64,000 nucleotides of DNA from Bacillota bacterium (GCA_023412665.1 JAEZCA010000008.1:24239-88238), one strand, 5' to 3'; shown: positions 37,101 through 44,071, numbered from the stretch's first letter. Numbers and translations: made by a program. The notes: generated by a model not told the origin, from the letters alone.

Positions 37101-37530
37101 CATCCATACCGTAGGCCTGGTAATGGGCGATGGGCAGTGTGTCCTCCACCTCGACGCTAAAATCGTTGATTCCGGCGGCGTTGGCAAAGCTGTATTTGCC
37201 ATCTTCGGTCTCGGTCACCACCGGGCTCAGCGAAAGGGTCAGCTGCGCCTTGCCCTTTGTCCCGCCTAAACGGTACACCTTTATGGTCCGGGCGCCGTCG
37301 CCCTCGTTGACGGCGACCTGGCTCTCCTCAAAGGCAAATGTCCCGTATGGGAATCGATCCTCCCAGCTTTCGTCCACCATGACGGTTAAACCGTCTCCGG
37401 TGTTCAGAGTCAGGCCGGTGGCGTCCTTGCTGTCCATAATCATTGCAAACACCGATATGGGCAGCAGATTGATAGCCATTGCCAGAATCAAGAGCATTGA
37501 AATAACCTTTGTCTTACTTCTCATTATCAT
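25156..37530 (-). CDS. Giant SLH-anchored surface protein (4124 residues)
   Basis: Signal peptide (cleavage near residue 29, 'ISVFA'), then Calx-beta-like units at about 40-150 and 340-450 ('TVDYRTVDGTARAGTDYAET'), a very long region of beta-rich, mostly unrecognised sequence with CARDB/Ig-like stretches and an EF-hand-like 'DANGNGRLDGY', a Gly/Thr linker, and three SLH repeats at 3937-4124 ('FSPDTSMTRGMFVTVLGRL', 'FGPDDQITREQMAVILHRF'). No protease, glycosidase or transglutaminase motif seen. AGAGGCG lies upstream of ATG 37530; a second ATG two codons on is possible. Middle gene between DUF2442 and the subtilisin. Visibly higher GC than flanking genes; the frame is intact over 12.4 kb, which argues that it is expressed and under selection. 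Confidence 0.93.
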   Translation of the reverse strand: MIMRSKTKVISMLLILAMAINLLPISVFAMIMDSKDATGLTLNTGDGLTVMVDESWEDRFPYGTFAFEESQVAVNEGDGARTIKVYRLGGTKGKAQLTLSLSPVVTETEDGKYSFANAAGINDFSVEVEDTLPIAHYQAYGMDDQPLVPSVPVKLTAIVENPNTFDEDGLTVAAYGNSLITAGVEADSYRWQAFRDGTWEDVGEGASLDVENNVLELYDFRCIYTVGGVEYGTESLRGEAYVPLDAGDDEIPDDIDRNPPQTFHTLALQDGEYDTYEFYMTFAEGEWVKELRITPNEDVLHESVELAALKIDRAEGGELYDTANTLLFAIEDNEEVQASFFSFQTRSVTADKAAGTAKLTVERTGALQYVTTVDYRTVDGTARAGTDYAETKGTLYFAGGVSQMSVEIPLIDDDVVVEEADREFTVILENPMGGGEDSEVVGGAAVVSLYNTAESDEKNLATMLSTPDANDVSGQITVASGAIAPTGVKNVVARPVIPDVPGAAEVAFGLPEGEIGVLDYNATGGRIVFSRDQFPLTNYWGNYADLGGMGTTDTETNDTQALAYKGWDDTSQVKADKNGYSHRYVEEVGGENGKRNSWNTQTFADFDQLFQTVAVTYRADTDKNWSDSFWTTVWLGVTNTAGKPGANMGSLYPEKKVAAGNGGTDKGNPPNYVNTPRTESFKVNTGAKGIYFSFGIEDWAWGQTGTPMAEVWIKARAQRQYLANELQYIIHTADDDTIKAMGDDEAAGVYKSIAPAVSMTAGNGGVYQTEKVYIGSTLNLSKPGWSTYSYATQNAPNTGAVYLSGKKETSSLNVVNTGTVANGTATLQIIGRNGKTFASGAKDSLSTGDSYSVNVVLNREQRIVVDLSKSVPRLQNDGKTIDTTKISEAAENFWDNAKTIKVSGATPKATAVAGDYGDIIEFSDQDTSLTKSSFTAGSGSDASVLTGISKVSNIKSVNFGLPEEDQILFNGVLYKGNEDIQIPVSMFGMDTLTFTYYNSEFVSALSDMTINIARIEHYVDANGNGRLDGYLNQYNQFVLTPVSGRYDLWVENLTEAEYGAGKFTPVYDEKDKTKTNQQFFKFYYNLGPRSLVVPAEGKITDRAQLLPAFVNAETDPNRRAALSAEMQGYRFITCGTYSQDSSVYNAKGEVVNTHKAGDYTADGKLMFGAGANATETVDIPLGGDYNPVPPTYVYSNGKTTEESKTYDKDKDEVDGWYISDIKFKRSDWAPDYHGNLLYKFKNPGAIFVSDSLVGENLPVAGLVTKAGTNGATQDVYKTKDLNNYLGSFNPTDAVMLGVRQQAKTTGIIAGSFEGLSLLSEEIVSGEHVIEVDSVADGGFRSIPDASGLRSTKGPEDGAERTADSGSSSNSMPEFNVDMGIELPSLSVGLTDFVTLIIDGSEFGFSIGLPVFSMERNAENYTSHEAKQGTSKTKYSAWEKKTPGSEIVENAQKVRDAFTNPGSLINSEDWQAANGRAKALDSANEYRKKLDPSTGTDKLVKSKGMSFSIAVNVTVMFKWSAPDHAYKFTSAMVFLQFGFQFKQTMRLTVCPIVYAYFCVGAQLEVAGGVINEREVVEKDSDALDINRTDMIFSTDGGGTTYTGGKGVRLATNLSTSKPSGWEVKTRESASGKKLITGDKGDAFTFISKSDALNLYFSGKLKIELKEGSDWKNLGYVSSDGSAPVFVMFDEKVDGKADQEVRITVLDEKAEFDRIVPISGVRNDTFFSGVNISPSVFLEVGVGIGVEVFKVEVYFKANIGISMSIFARPNNAATKGTQLRDPSSSSLSLGSAGYAVRSLGDTVSAFEDEDDDESVFSFDSFTFRAGFGVRVVLLLFNFELDAIQFGIDYQKAQVNVGEDGFKKNGWKFAWYVANASNEVATYGLNDIDESDGFPGVKITLPSNTFAAQQLFGPEKAQMVLDEIDAMAFDPTNLPSREFQISGYSSSGDAFRLANGLATGTDYQLLTVDDSNYLLYTISRENPENAVDSNQLVLSKIQNTGDKIGLMNPVDSTSSAAYIIVDADDTGDLDFTASVSGNTIHAAWVSYKSKTSAAGADAPSMPDASVPRPSYISGGNTIYMDGSNYREEAFNAFDPKKAYDKWYAYYEGLADTTANEKEQLASTAGNTELKTASFKVNEASGFTSGQVISSTTGSGYMFQPQLSDNGKLAFYARSNNYIDDEKSDEKKKAKDYYDASRGGVSTGSNGVSTGEGDPTAAFRYAYTTSMNDVYGKNTQFMFTYKKDDGTLVYTGFTPNGWEGLGMRLINSAMVTLPDNTFYLAYTASVTETTVTSLDVYGDRTVHKLYLQKGSVDADGKVVLEDARMLRQLVDINQNGMNTSLLDGLQTIASMKGGGDTTTPDGVYVNTDGTGAKQSIAFEDPYFGNVRFLTGILGSLDGTEENFGESLQFTAFGADKELFLLFEMNGNTYIVPNSSLASITASGEAGGKGKIIPFFSFTEDDRTRSNVVIGADGDGNISAVYTDTVPGSTNNAVFVSKYDPDTASFGLGRMLAMNYMQVYEDSVANGWTQEKTEQAFYGKLAGYSNGGMSSFVFSNLDIALGLKKSEASGESSGSGKPATLVILAQGTQTALEEADYIGPGEKNTDGTAKTKVILPKYNDGVLQSTTGYYALSFGVGEKAIGEGKILFPVRDFTPGAILQPSISFKNTGDVPLRGSSTEPITLQLWISSEPDKDGKVSPGDKMLTEWKIEENVAVGQTVSTGYDENLEGAYTAPLPENLTGRRFYFTVSETGKTDEKPNGVENPINYSSLDDKVNGTVRVIEAKPELAVEDVSFSTLEVAGDKVKIGTSMTVTNRGGADAKAPYLQFTYQSGRTMEEVKTGDTDYQQAVYEALDISDGSFEISKQTEITTLDIGTDNDRKQGFLRLIGTDTTEDETARVNLKKGYSRTVDGAFWVSKDAYCLATATGSLNIKVTVFDDSADIDSLSSTGAQTSAFSNEYNAGNNTIYTDLEPTTFFTAPDKVTVPLGTTMRLSVPAVTTEKVNPLILVKELNVNFDETTEKHLGVLYYNMGTGGTGKEGYLVISPSSEGSGVIRVIDCNTGDYTDIAFTVTETGTGVNIFRDNNIFNWYNAAGQKINPETEASGVWSFQQNVSTWGSITSNPKDLPPYASDLSRALVAGTAFEFTTLAESIDLYFEGTITVSCDVSGLTARDYTSAGGDEYTTVVLGDNPNNEARHVTVRVKSLPAAFDRMVEHFSGGRVILPDPGSKAPQIWFSRSLPDTASLFSDDYTSTGFRLTAYVLDENGLASVRLDLGNLGTALESKNAKEYDETFRQFDILVKPTGSAGTFTITATDKTGLTTTVPVLVDWFNAVKPADADTDKPLSLDTGWIYRDGAGQPLTTIADGDQLKKDQNAFIKTETKVAGAPVDAEVTVQYYSVSVITEEVSYALKQEAGNGAWKLVKTVTRTDSTGKSVAGYPVVTEEAATESTVPPGKTVTTITDAQWLPVEINNGGYPTVYNAVYKVTAAKDGVSATKLLLMNRVNTDLPSIEAAYVSAVADEGSYIGYLAKKGAASQSGIERVTVNGYEIYRYSESGIGRNTASGQFPITYGGPYAFTAFDAANNENTTTYMAHMPIQVLGSDFAAIQGSYKNNGKVTLDPVKIIGGVYDNGISVPATNKYANAYDFALVRKETAVSESSDQFDAFADGLSWQTTAVFENLAAGDYILYVRDANDTPADSTVADYLIYPLTVENRSVGFAASVSFGSESGKPVIQVTATGGSGEYELIAMLRTSKSDLLDADGIAAAIAEDADGGLEWKVSDDRYTWDECETGWYQVAVRDRTESDNFYTEMVSTIKSSGNEGGGGTGGGTGGGTATGPATVQPQIPDFSEIIERNRQENVILQNAHCIVLVPAGMLKKGDNLDSLLITVPETLNGSAAGNIVRFVGADGTIRIIPFSLVSDGRVYYVADQYGFYEIVQNAVEFKDTGRHWAGEDINFVSARGLFGGMGGGRFSPDTSMTRGMFVTVLGRLAGIDPGKQTAQSFRDVENGQWYAPYVAWSSQNDLVSGYGNQMFGPDDQITREQMAVILHRFARFMGWNVDKTGSLDAFSDRGELSGWAVESVSWAVGIGLMNGRSADKLMPSGICTRAEVSAMIRRFIEYYLKHMEDNEP

Positions 37531-37595
37531 ACGATATCGCCTCTTTCCCCCAAAAACTTATTTTTCTGTCCTATTTTTTTTATTCATATGATTGT

Positions 37596-37829
37596 TTAAG
37601 TTATCAGCCATTGCAGGATATCATCCAGAGCGATCCGGGGACCGTTTGCCCAGAATATGTTCCGACCGTCGGTTTTCGGGCGGGGCAGGACCTCCAGATC
37701 CCGAAGGCTGTCGTAGCTGTGATCCCTTTCCGGCAGATGCCGGGTGTCGAAGAGGATCAGATGGCCGTTGCTTAGCTCAATATCCAGCGTCTGGCCGTCC
37801 ACAATATCCACCCGTGTTATTTGAAGCAT
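37596..37829 (-). CDS. DUF2442-like small protein
   Basis: 77 residues, 'ITRVDIVDGQTLDIELSNGH' at the start and 'GRNIFWANGPRIALDDILQW' at the end, the usual DUF2442 pattern of a small alpha/beta domain. No signal peptide. GAGGTG precedes ATG 37829. It starts the minus-strand unit running through the giant SLH gene 65 bp later. In many genomes DUF2442 genes pair with DUF4160 in toxin-antitoxin-like loci; no DUF4160 partner is present here, so the role is open. Confidence 0.82.
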   Translation of the reverse strand: MLQITRVDIVDGQTLDIELSNGHLILFDTRHLPERDHSYDSLRDLEVLPRPKTDGRNIFWANGPRIALDDILQWLIT

Positions 37830-38095
37830 AAAATCACCTCATCTCAGCCGGTTCCGTTTTTATACTCCGGCATTATTCCAAGGGTATCAAAAAAATTTCC
37901 TTTTGAGCGAAAGGTTAAGAAATCTTAACTGTTTTTTATGAAAAAATTTTCTGCTATTTCTTGATTTGCATGAAATATGGAAAATTTGTATTCTCCTTCA
38001 GCTTTCGCATGCAATAAAAAACCGATGAGGCTGCAATATTTTTTCGCAGAAATCATCAGCTTTATAAGCGGTTTTCATTTTTACCAAGGTAGAAC

Positions 38096-38118
38096 AACCC
38101 GCTATATTAGCGGGTTTT
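38096..38118 (+). terminator. Terminator-like hairpin preceding direct-repeat copy 2
   Basis: AACCCGCT (38096-38103) pairs with AGCGGGTT (38109-38116), 5-nt loop, followed by TTTTC. Upstream, 37830-38095 holds the promoter region of the DUF2442 unit and no gene. Confidence 0.6.
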
Positions 38119-38135
38119 CTGCATTTATAACACTT

Positions 38136-38503
38136 AAAGAGGTGGGGCGGGGGGCCCATTATTCGCCTAGTTATAAACACTTCATCAATTCATATTTACG
38201 AAACCAGAAACAGAAATGGATGGTGAAAGCAGAGGGCACTACTCACTTTTTCAACTTTTGGACAATACTTCTGAGAATAGTTCTCATTATAATTGTTCAT
38301 TGTCTATGAAATTTGCCCATGGGGCTATGAAATAGGCTTTTCATAACATAGTTTTGTTCAAAAGCTGCAAAAATGAGTAGTCCCATAAGGATTTTATGCA
38401 TAATTAAATGAATTTTGGAAAAACACTTTTCGGACAGTCTGTCCTTATATCGAGGGGATTGACCCCAGCTGCGCTTACTTTAATCAATACCTGGTTTTTA
38501 AGA
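38136..38503 (+). repeat. Long direct repeat, copy 2 (about 368 bp)
   Basis: Matches copy 1 (21318-21700) in the same orientation; lacks the 22-bp insertion. Beyond 38503 similarity stops. The following 38504-38822 holds no gene beyond a weak promoter. Confidence 0.85.
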
Positions 38504-38656
38504 GTAGCTTAGGCTATTATAGAATTATACTTCTACATCTTTGTTATTTTTATACTTTATACAAGCCATATATCTGTTAAAGGTACTTGTATCCGCCATC
38601 CAGTGTTCTCATTGCCAAACAAACTATTGACTTAAAAATACTGCAATACCATAACC

Positions 38657-38665
38657 TGTTATGAT
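38657..38665 (+). promoter_or_regulatory. Extended -10 promoter candidate
   Basis: TGT-TATGAT (TGn extended -10) about 155 bp upstream of the lipoprotein gene at 38823, in an AT-rich stretch. No strong -35. Confidence 0.35.
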
Positions 38666-38822
38666 ACAATGTAATTATTCTCATGAATGTATGGTAATAC
38701 ATTGAATGAATTTAACTTAAATTTTTTTTCATTAGTACTAATTGTAAAACTGGCTGGAGTCTTAGCGGACAACAATGGAAGCCAAATGGGGCTAATTACT
38801 GTTGAAAGGGAGTTGGTGTTAA

Positions 38823-39593
38823 ATGAAGAGGCTAGTATTAATTATCAATTGTCTATTGATCATCTTTATGCTTGCTTCGTGCAAAGCTGCTCATGCACCT
38901 GATTTTAGTATACCCTCTGATAGTGAGCTTGAAGACGGGCAGTCATACACCGATATCGCGATTGAAAACGATGATATAAATGCGCAGTCAGACTCCGACA
39001 CATCTGAAATTGATGTCGAAGATCTGCAGGAAGATTTTGAGATCCCTCCTGATATTGAGATTGTGCGTCCTATGGGAGACAGGATATTCTATTATAATCT
39101 CCTGGAGGTAGAAGAACGATCAGACTTAATTGTCAGAGCCGTTGTTAAGGGAACTCTCGGACAGGAAGTTTTCGCCTCATATAGCGCCGATTTACAAAAA
39201 GATCTACCTGCTTTCGGCTATACCAAACGTGAGATTGAAATAACCCAAATATATAAGGGAGATATTAATGTTGGTGACAAGCTGGTTTTGGCGGAAGAGT
39301 ATTACATATGGAAATATCCAGATGATAAAAAACAATTAGTCTGTTTTACTTTGGTAAAGCCGGCTGTTAAAGAGAAGGAATATCTTCTATTCCTGAGTTA
39401 TCATAAGGATCTGGGAGCTTATTATGCAGTTGGTGATTACCAGGGGAGATTTGACATACCTGCCGATGAGATAAAGGCAAAGGGAAAGATTGCTTCACTG
39501 GAGGAATTGGACCTGGATCGCTACTATGATGGCGAACCCCTGCATTATCTGCTTGACGTTTATAATGAGGTCCTGGAGAAGTATTTCAATTGA
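38823..39593 (+). CDS. Lipoprotein of unknown function
   Basis: 256 residues. Lipoprotein signal with lipobox LASC (C20), an acidic Ser/Asp-rich linker (about 30-75), then a globular beta-rich domain ('IVRAVVKGTLGQEV', 'IEITQIYKGDINVGDKLVL', 'KEYLLFLSYH'), an arrangement I have seen in uncharacterised clostridial lipoproteins but cannot name. GGGAG lies upstream of ATG 38823. Convergent with the esterase gene; 39594-39727 shows nothing. Confidence 0.8.
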   Translation: MKRLVLIINCLLIIFMLASCKAAHAPDFSIPSDSELEDGQSYTDIAIENDDINAQSDSDTSEIDVEDLQEDFEIPPDIEIVRPMGDRIFYYNLLEVEERSDLIVRAVVKGTLGQEVFASYSADLQKDLPAFGYTKREIEITQIYKGDINVGDKLVLAEEYYIWKYPDDKKQLVCFTLVKPAVKEKEYLLFLSYHKDLGAYYAVGDYQGRFDIPADEIKAKGKIASLEELDLDRYYDGEPLHYLLDVYNEVLEKYFN

Positions 39594-39727
39594 TGCGACA
39601 GCTTGCGACTGAAGTGTCAGTACGAGTGGAGCGATCCTCCCTGTCCCAATAAAATGATGCCATTCCTGATTGCAGCTTTGCATGACATCAAGATAGTTAA
39701 TCATTTCAGTTTGCTTATTAGTGAGTG

Positions 39728-40483
39728 CTATAATATTTTATCCAAGTCGTGACCAATCCCCTCGAATTTCCTATACTCATGCGGGATATTCAACGAATCC
39801 AAATATAAATGTAAAATTTCATTATCACAAAATAATATGTCCGCTGTGCCGATATGAATGTCAATTTTTAGTTTTACTCGTATTTTTTCTGCATTTTGTC
39901 GTACCAAGCATAAAATATTGTTTTCTTCCAAGTACCATTCTTCTCTCATCATATCTTCATATAACTCGATGGCTTTTTCCGGTGCTGCCCCCACAGTACG
40001 GTATTCTTTGTTATAAAGATGGTGATAGGTTCCTGCGTAAGCAGTTACGGAACCAAACAGCTCGGGGTGCTTAACCGCATAATAAAACGCCATGTTGCCG
40101 CCCATCGAAAAACCTGACAGCATTCTGTTCTCGCTGGTTGCGTCTGTTCTGTACTGTCCTTCGATATGGGGAATCAGTTCTTTAATAATGATGGATTCAA
40201 TTTGCAACAAGGCATCGAAGTAATTGTCTTCCGACGAAATTGCGTTGACAAAAACAGTAATGGCCCGTCTGCTTTTATAGACCTTTTCAAGCGGCCATAT
40301 CTCGGAGGATTCGTTGCCAGTCCATCCGTGAATGTGGTACGCAACCGGGTATTTTTCACCGCTGTCTTTGTACCCGGGCGGAAGATAGATATTATAGCCT
40401 ATTTCGTGATTTAATACTTGGCTGTAAAATGTTTTATGAATAACATATTGAGGTGATTCTGCTGGTGGGTTTACAAAGTTCAT
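39728..40483 (-). CDS. Esterase D-type alpha/beta hydrolase
   Basis: 251 residues, no signal peptide. Family pattern of enterochelin-esterase/esterase D proteins: 'YLPPGYKDSGEKYPVAYHIH' start, oxyanion 'HGWTGNES', nucleophile S126 in 'LSGFSMGGNMAFYYA', and a C-terminal His in 'GIGHDLDKI'. Probable carboxylesterase; natural substrate unknown. GGAGG-like sequence precedes ATG 40483. Confidence 0.88.
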   Translation of the reverse strand: MNFVNPPAESPQYVIHKTFYSQVLNHEIGYNIYLPPGYKDSGEKYPVAYHIHGWTGNESSEIWPLEKVYKSRRAITVFVNAISSEDNYFDALLQIESIIIKELIPHIEGQYRTDATSENRMLSGFSMGGNMAFYYAVKHPELFGSVTAYAGTYHHLYNKEYRTVGAAPEKAIELYEDMMREEWYLEENNILCLVRQNAEKIRVKLKIDIHIGTADILFCDNEILHLYLDSLNIPHEYRKFEGIGHDLDKIL

Positions 40484-40545
40484 TCAACACTCCTCCTACT
40501 GAGTTCTCTACACACTCACTACTCCACCCTTGTTATCAATACCGC

Positions 40546-40645
40546 ACGTCTCCACGTGGGTCCAGTTGATGAAATCGATGTCCGTAGACCATAGCATCTG
40601 TTCACGGGAACATGTCATAAGAACCGTCCCTATGTTTCCCAAGCG
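40546..40645. other. Possible REP-like or transposon-derived scrap
   Basis: A short non-coding stretch containing AAGAACCGTCCCTATG, reminiscent of the GGGACGGTTCT repeats scattered in clostridial genomes, lies between two genes. A partly similar run occurs at about 62124-62165. Too short to classify. Confidence 0.25.
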
Positions 40646-43600
40646 TCAGTCAGGCACGGCCTCAACAAACCTTTGTATAATGGCCGCAACTTCTGCGCGG
40701 GTGGCTGCTTCCTTCGGAGCGAATACTCCGCCGTCGCGCCCCTCGATGATTCTAGCGGTCTGGCAGTAGATAGCCGCAGCCTTCGCGTAATCTGAAATGC
40801 TGCCGGCATCGGGATAATCGAGGACAGTGTCCATGCTGTCAGGAACAACACCGATGAAATCCGTAAAGCGGTAGAGTATCGTCGCCATCTGCTCACGGGT
40901 GACCAGATCGTCCGGACCGAACCTGCCATTTCCGTATCCGCCGATAATACCATTCTCCGAAGCCCAGTCCACGTATTTCCCATAATATGCATCATAGTCA
41001 CAATCGGTAAAAGTCTGGGTTCCTGATGTTTTTATTTCAACATAGAGGCGCTCATAGAGCCTGCCGATGGCCGTGGCGAACATAGCCCTGGTCATGCCTG
41101 TGTCAGGAGAGAAGATGCCGTCTCCTGTGCCGACGAATATCTCACGCTCGGTCACAAAACTGATATAGCTCGCCGCCCAATGGCCGGCGATGTCCGTAAA
41201 GCTCTTGCCGTTGCTTCCCGCATTTCTAACCACCAACGCATATGGCGAGAACTCCGCTGCTTCGAATACGATGTACCACACGCCGTCCTTCTGCAAAAGA
41301 CGTGATGGGATCTCCGTCACAATACCGCTGTCGGATTTATGCATGACAGCAAGCTGTTCTTTTACATCAAGAAGGCCTTCCGGCACCGGCAGCGAGATCT
41401 TCACCGTATAGCCGGGCGCGGGCTTCGTTTTTCCGTTAGTGCCCTTTATGTACAATGATATGTCAAACGGATAAACCTCGTCGCCGGCACTGAGCCCGAA
41501 GCTTGCGGCATCCTCCTGTGTATCGGTCACCCTGACCTCCACGGAGCTTGAGAAAGCTTTTTCCATATTTGCTTCAACCAATATTGGTGAAAGGACACCC
41601 TCGAACAGATCGCTACTCGTCTCAGTGACCGTGATGGTTTTTTCAGGCGGCCTTGGCGTATTGGTTGCGGGACCTATGGTCGGCGGCAGCACGGTATATT
41701 CCGGCGATCGTGATGACATTTCGCTGTCTGCATATGTCTCGCCGTTCCCGATGGCCTGCACGGTAAAGGTGTAGGAACCGGCTGCGGTAATGGCAGCAGT
41801 AAAATCATAGAAAGTATCGTTAATACCCGTTACCGGGCTGTCGGAGGCTATATTGTTTTTATATAGCTGAACTGCATAACTGGAGGCGTTCTCTACCTCG
41901 CCCCAGGTCGCTTTTGCAGGGATCGTCCCATCCCATGCAAGGCTTCCGGGCGTACTAAGCTTCGGTGCCCATGGGGCGACAGTAACTCCATTATTATCCG
42001 TCTCCATCAGGTTACCGGCGATATCGGCGATTTGCCCGTTCCCACCCGCCGTGTATGTGACTGTGATACCCTTGACTGCAGCTATGGCCATAGTATCATC
42101 CACAGTCAGTATTATCTGGTTCGTATCCGCCCCCTGTGCCGTCGCCGTGACCGCAAAGGTATCAGTAGTGCCCGTCTTTTTCACCGTAAACCCGCTGTCA
42201 TTTGAATTTGTCAGGTTAACGCAGGGCTCGCTCAATGTTACAGTGATTTGGGTGTCGCTGTTACAGACAGCGCTCTTTAGCATAGGCGCATTTCTTTCCA
42301 CCCTCAGCTGTATACTTTTTTCAATACCTTCCAGATATGCGGTCAGAGTTGCTGTGCCGTCGTCTTTGAGCGTTGCGCTGTTGTTATTGATACTTATAAC
42401 GCTTTCATTGCTTGAAATCCAGGCCACGTCTTTTGCCGTGCCTAACGTAAAGTCATTTTTAACCTCAGCCGGTGTATCTGCCGCCGCCAGAATGACAGGG
42501 GAAGCAAATACAAGAGCCTCGTCCGTTACATCCATTTTATAATCGGTGTTCTCATCGACATACCCGGTAAGCCGAGGATAAAGCCCGGCAGTAAAGTTCC
42601 AGATCCCAGTTTCGCCGCTGCTCCAGCCGTCGAATGCAGCGCCGCTCGCCATTTCCGAGGTCAGCTTGCCCTCGGCGCTTCCCGCGCTATCCTCTCCACC
42701 TATTCCACCTACCGGACACATCTGCCTGTCGTAATAGCAGCCTGTTACTGTTTCTGAGTAGTTTTCACCCAGCACACCACCAACATCATTTATGCCGATG
42801 ACACTTCCCGCATTGTAACAGTTCTGTATGCTTCTTTCACCATTATATCCCGCTATGCCGCCAACAGAGTATCTGCCGCTGATGCTGCCTATGTTATAAC
42901 AATTTTGTATGGTTTGATCAGATGATCCAGGTGAAGTGGCTCCCGCAATGCCGCCAATATAGTCTTTACCACCCACGCTGCCCACGTTACTGCAATTTCG
43001 TATTGTTCCCCCATTATTTCCCGCTATGCCGCCCGCATCCCGCTCAGCGCAACTTACACTGCCCGTATTGTAACAATATTGTACAGTTCCCCAATTACCT
43101 CCCGCTATGCCACCAATTCTTATATTACCACTTACACTGCCCGTATTGTAACAATTTTGTATGGTTCCCGAACTACTTCCCGCTATGCCGCCAACATTCC
43201 AGCCACCTTTAATATAGCTGTCCTTTACTCCCAAATTTTTGATCGTACCGTTTTCCACAACACCGAACAGGCCTTGATCATCTGAACTGGTATTGATATA
43301 TATCCCGCTAACTATGTGTCCGTTACCATCAAAAGTGCCTTGCCAATTATTACCTGATCCGACTTCTCCTATAGGAATCCAGTTTGATTTTACATAAGCC
43401 ACGCCACCGCTTGTTGTGTTATAGATTTCGCCATCGTCCACAATACCGTCTTTATCCTCATCCTGCCAGTAGCCGAGGACTATGTCAGCAGTCAGCTTAT
43501 AGTGTGCCGTTTTGGCTTCAACCGATGTTCCGCCTCCTCTCGGCGTAATCATACCCTCATTGGCAATGACCCGGTCGCGCATATAGGCCAGATCGGCAGC

Positions 43601-43765
43601 CGTTGCGATCAGAAACGGGTCAGCTTCGTTGCCTGAGCCGGTAAGGCTCGTACTGGGGGTGATGTCCTCCGCCCTTGCCACCTGCGCAATTACCAGTACC
43701 AGGCTTACCATGGTAGCCAGCATAATCATTACTACCATGAGGTTTTTTCGTATGGTTCCAATCAT
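40646..43765 (-). CDS. SLH-domain surface protein with GLUG repeats
   Basis: 1039 residues. Signal peptide cut near residue 32 ('VARA'). Residues about 185-350 carry five or six GLUG-type repeats ('IQNCYNTGSVSGN', 'VGGIAG'), found in some bacterial adhesins. Then a Big/cadherin-like bacterial Ig segment, a region with 'ITVTYTAGGNGQIADIAGN' strands, an FN3-like domain near 600-690, and three SLH repeats at 856-1039. Wall-anchored, function unknown; adhesion is a family-level guess. Starts at ATG 43765 with GGAGG upstream and has its own promoter at 43910-43938. Confidence 0.92.
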   Translation of the reverse strand: MIGTIRKNLMVVMIMLATMVSLVLVIAQVARAEDITPSTSLTGSGNEADPFLIATAADLAYMRDRVIANEGMITPRGGGTSVEAKTAHYKLTADIVLGYWQDEDKDGIVDDGEIYNTTSGGVAYVKSNWIPIGEVGSGNNWQGTFDGNGHIVSGIYINTSSDDQGLFGVVENGTIKNLGVKDSYIKGGWNVGGIAGSSSGTIQNCYNTGSVSGNIRIGGIAGGNWGTVQYCYNTGSVSCAERDAGGIAGNNGGTIRNCSNVGSVGGKDYIGGIAGATSPGSSDQTIQNCYNIGSISGRYSVGGIAGYNGERSIQNCYNAGSVIGINDVGGVLGENYSETVTGCYYDRQMCPVGGIGGEDSAGSAEGKLTSEMASGAAFDGWSSGETGIWNFTAGLYPRLTGYVDENTDYKMDVTDEALVFASPVILAAADTPAEVKNDFTLGTAKDVAWISSNESVISINNNSATLKDDGTATLTAYLEGIEKSIQLRVERNAPMLKSAVCNSDTQITVTLSEPCVNLTNSNDSGFTVKKTGTTDTFAVTATAQGADTNQIILTVDDTMAIAAVKGITVTYTAGGNGQIADIAGNLMETDNNGVTVAPWAPKLSTPGSLAWDGTIPAKATWGEVENASSYAVQLYKNNIASDSPVTGINDTFYDFTAAITAAGSYTFTVQAIGNGETYADSEMSSRSPEYTVLPPTIGPATNTPRPPEKTITVTETSSDLFEGVLSPILVEANMEKAFSSSVEVRVTDTQEDAASFGLSAGDEVYPFDISLYIKGTNGKTKPAPGYTVKISLPVPEGLLDVKEQLAVMHKSDSGIVTEIPSRLLQKDGVWYIVFEAAEFSPYALVVRNAGSNGKSFTDIAGHWAASYISFVTEREIFVGTGDGIFSPDTGMTRAMFATAIGRLYERLYVEIKTSGTQTFTDCDYDAYYGKYVDWASENGIIGGYGNGRFGPDDLVTREQMATILYRFTDFIGVVPDSMDTVLDYPDAGSISDYAKAAAIYCQTARIIEGRDGGVFAPKEAATRAEVAAIIQRFVEAVPD

Positions 43766-43864
43766 CTCAGATCCTCCTTATCCGAAAGCTCTCTCAGGAC
43801 GCTGGGGGTTAACGGTACCGTGAACAAATTAAATGCTTCCCGAATAAATAACGACATTACCTTT

Positions 43865-43880
43865 ATGAAACATGTTTCAT
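43865..43880. promoter_or_regulatory. 16-bp perfect palindrome in the SLH gene leader
   Basis: ATGAAACATGTTTCAT, 30 bp downstream of the predicted transcription start and 100 bp before the ATG. Operator-like; regulator unknown. Confidence 0.45.
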
Positions 43881-43909
43881 TGATTACAGAGGAAAGCCCT
43901 CTATAAATT

Positions 43910-43938
43910 AGTATATATAAAGATGTAAGTTATATCAA
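43910..43938 (-). promoter_or_regulatory. Sigma-A promoter of the GLUG/SLH gene
   Basis: Minus strand TTGATA (43938-43933), 17-bp spacer, TATACT (43915-43910). This leaves a leader of about 140 nt. The remaining 43939-44071 contains only the 3' side of the S41 gene and no other feature. Confidence 0.65.
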
Positions 43939-44071
43939 CTAATTGTAGATTTTACTGTAACACTTCAACAAATGATACATAATTTTTATCCCTGTTTTAA
44001 CATGCACTTTTTTTTCAATAGAGACCCATTTAAATCCATTTCCAATCGGTATTGCTTCATGCATGTAGTAC

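Noticed and set aside
21318..38503. CRISPR-type repeats
   Set aside because: The repeats are hundreds of bp long and 17 kb apart; no short regularly spaced repeats were seen anywhere.
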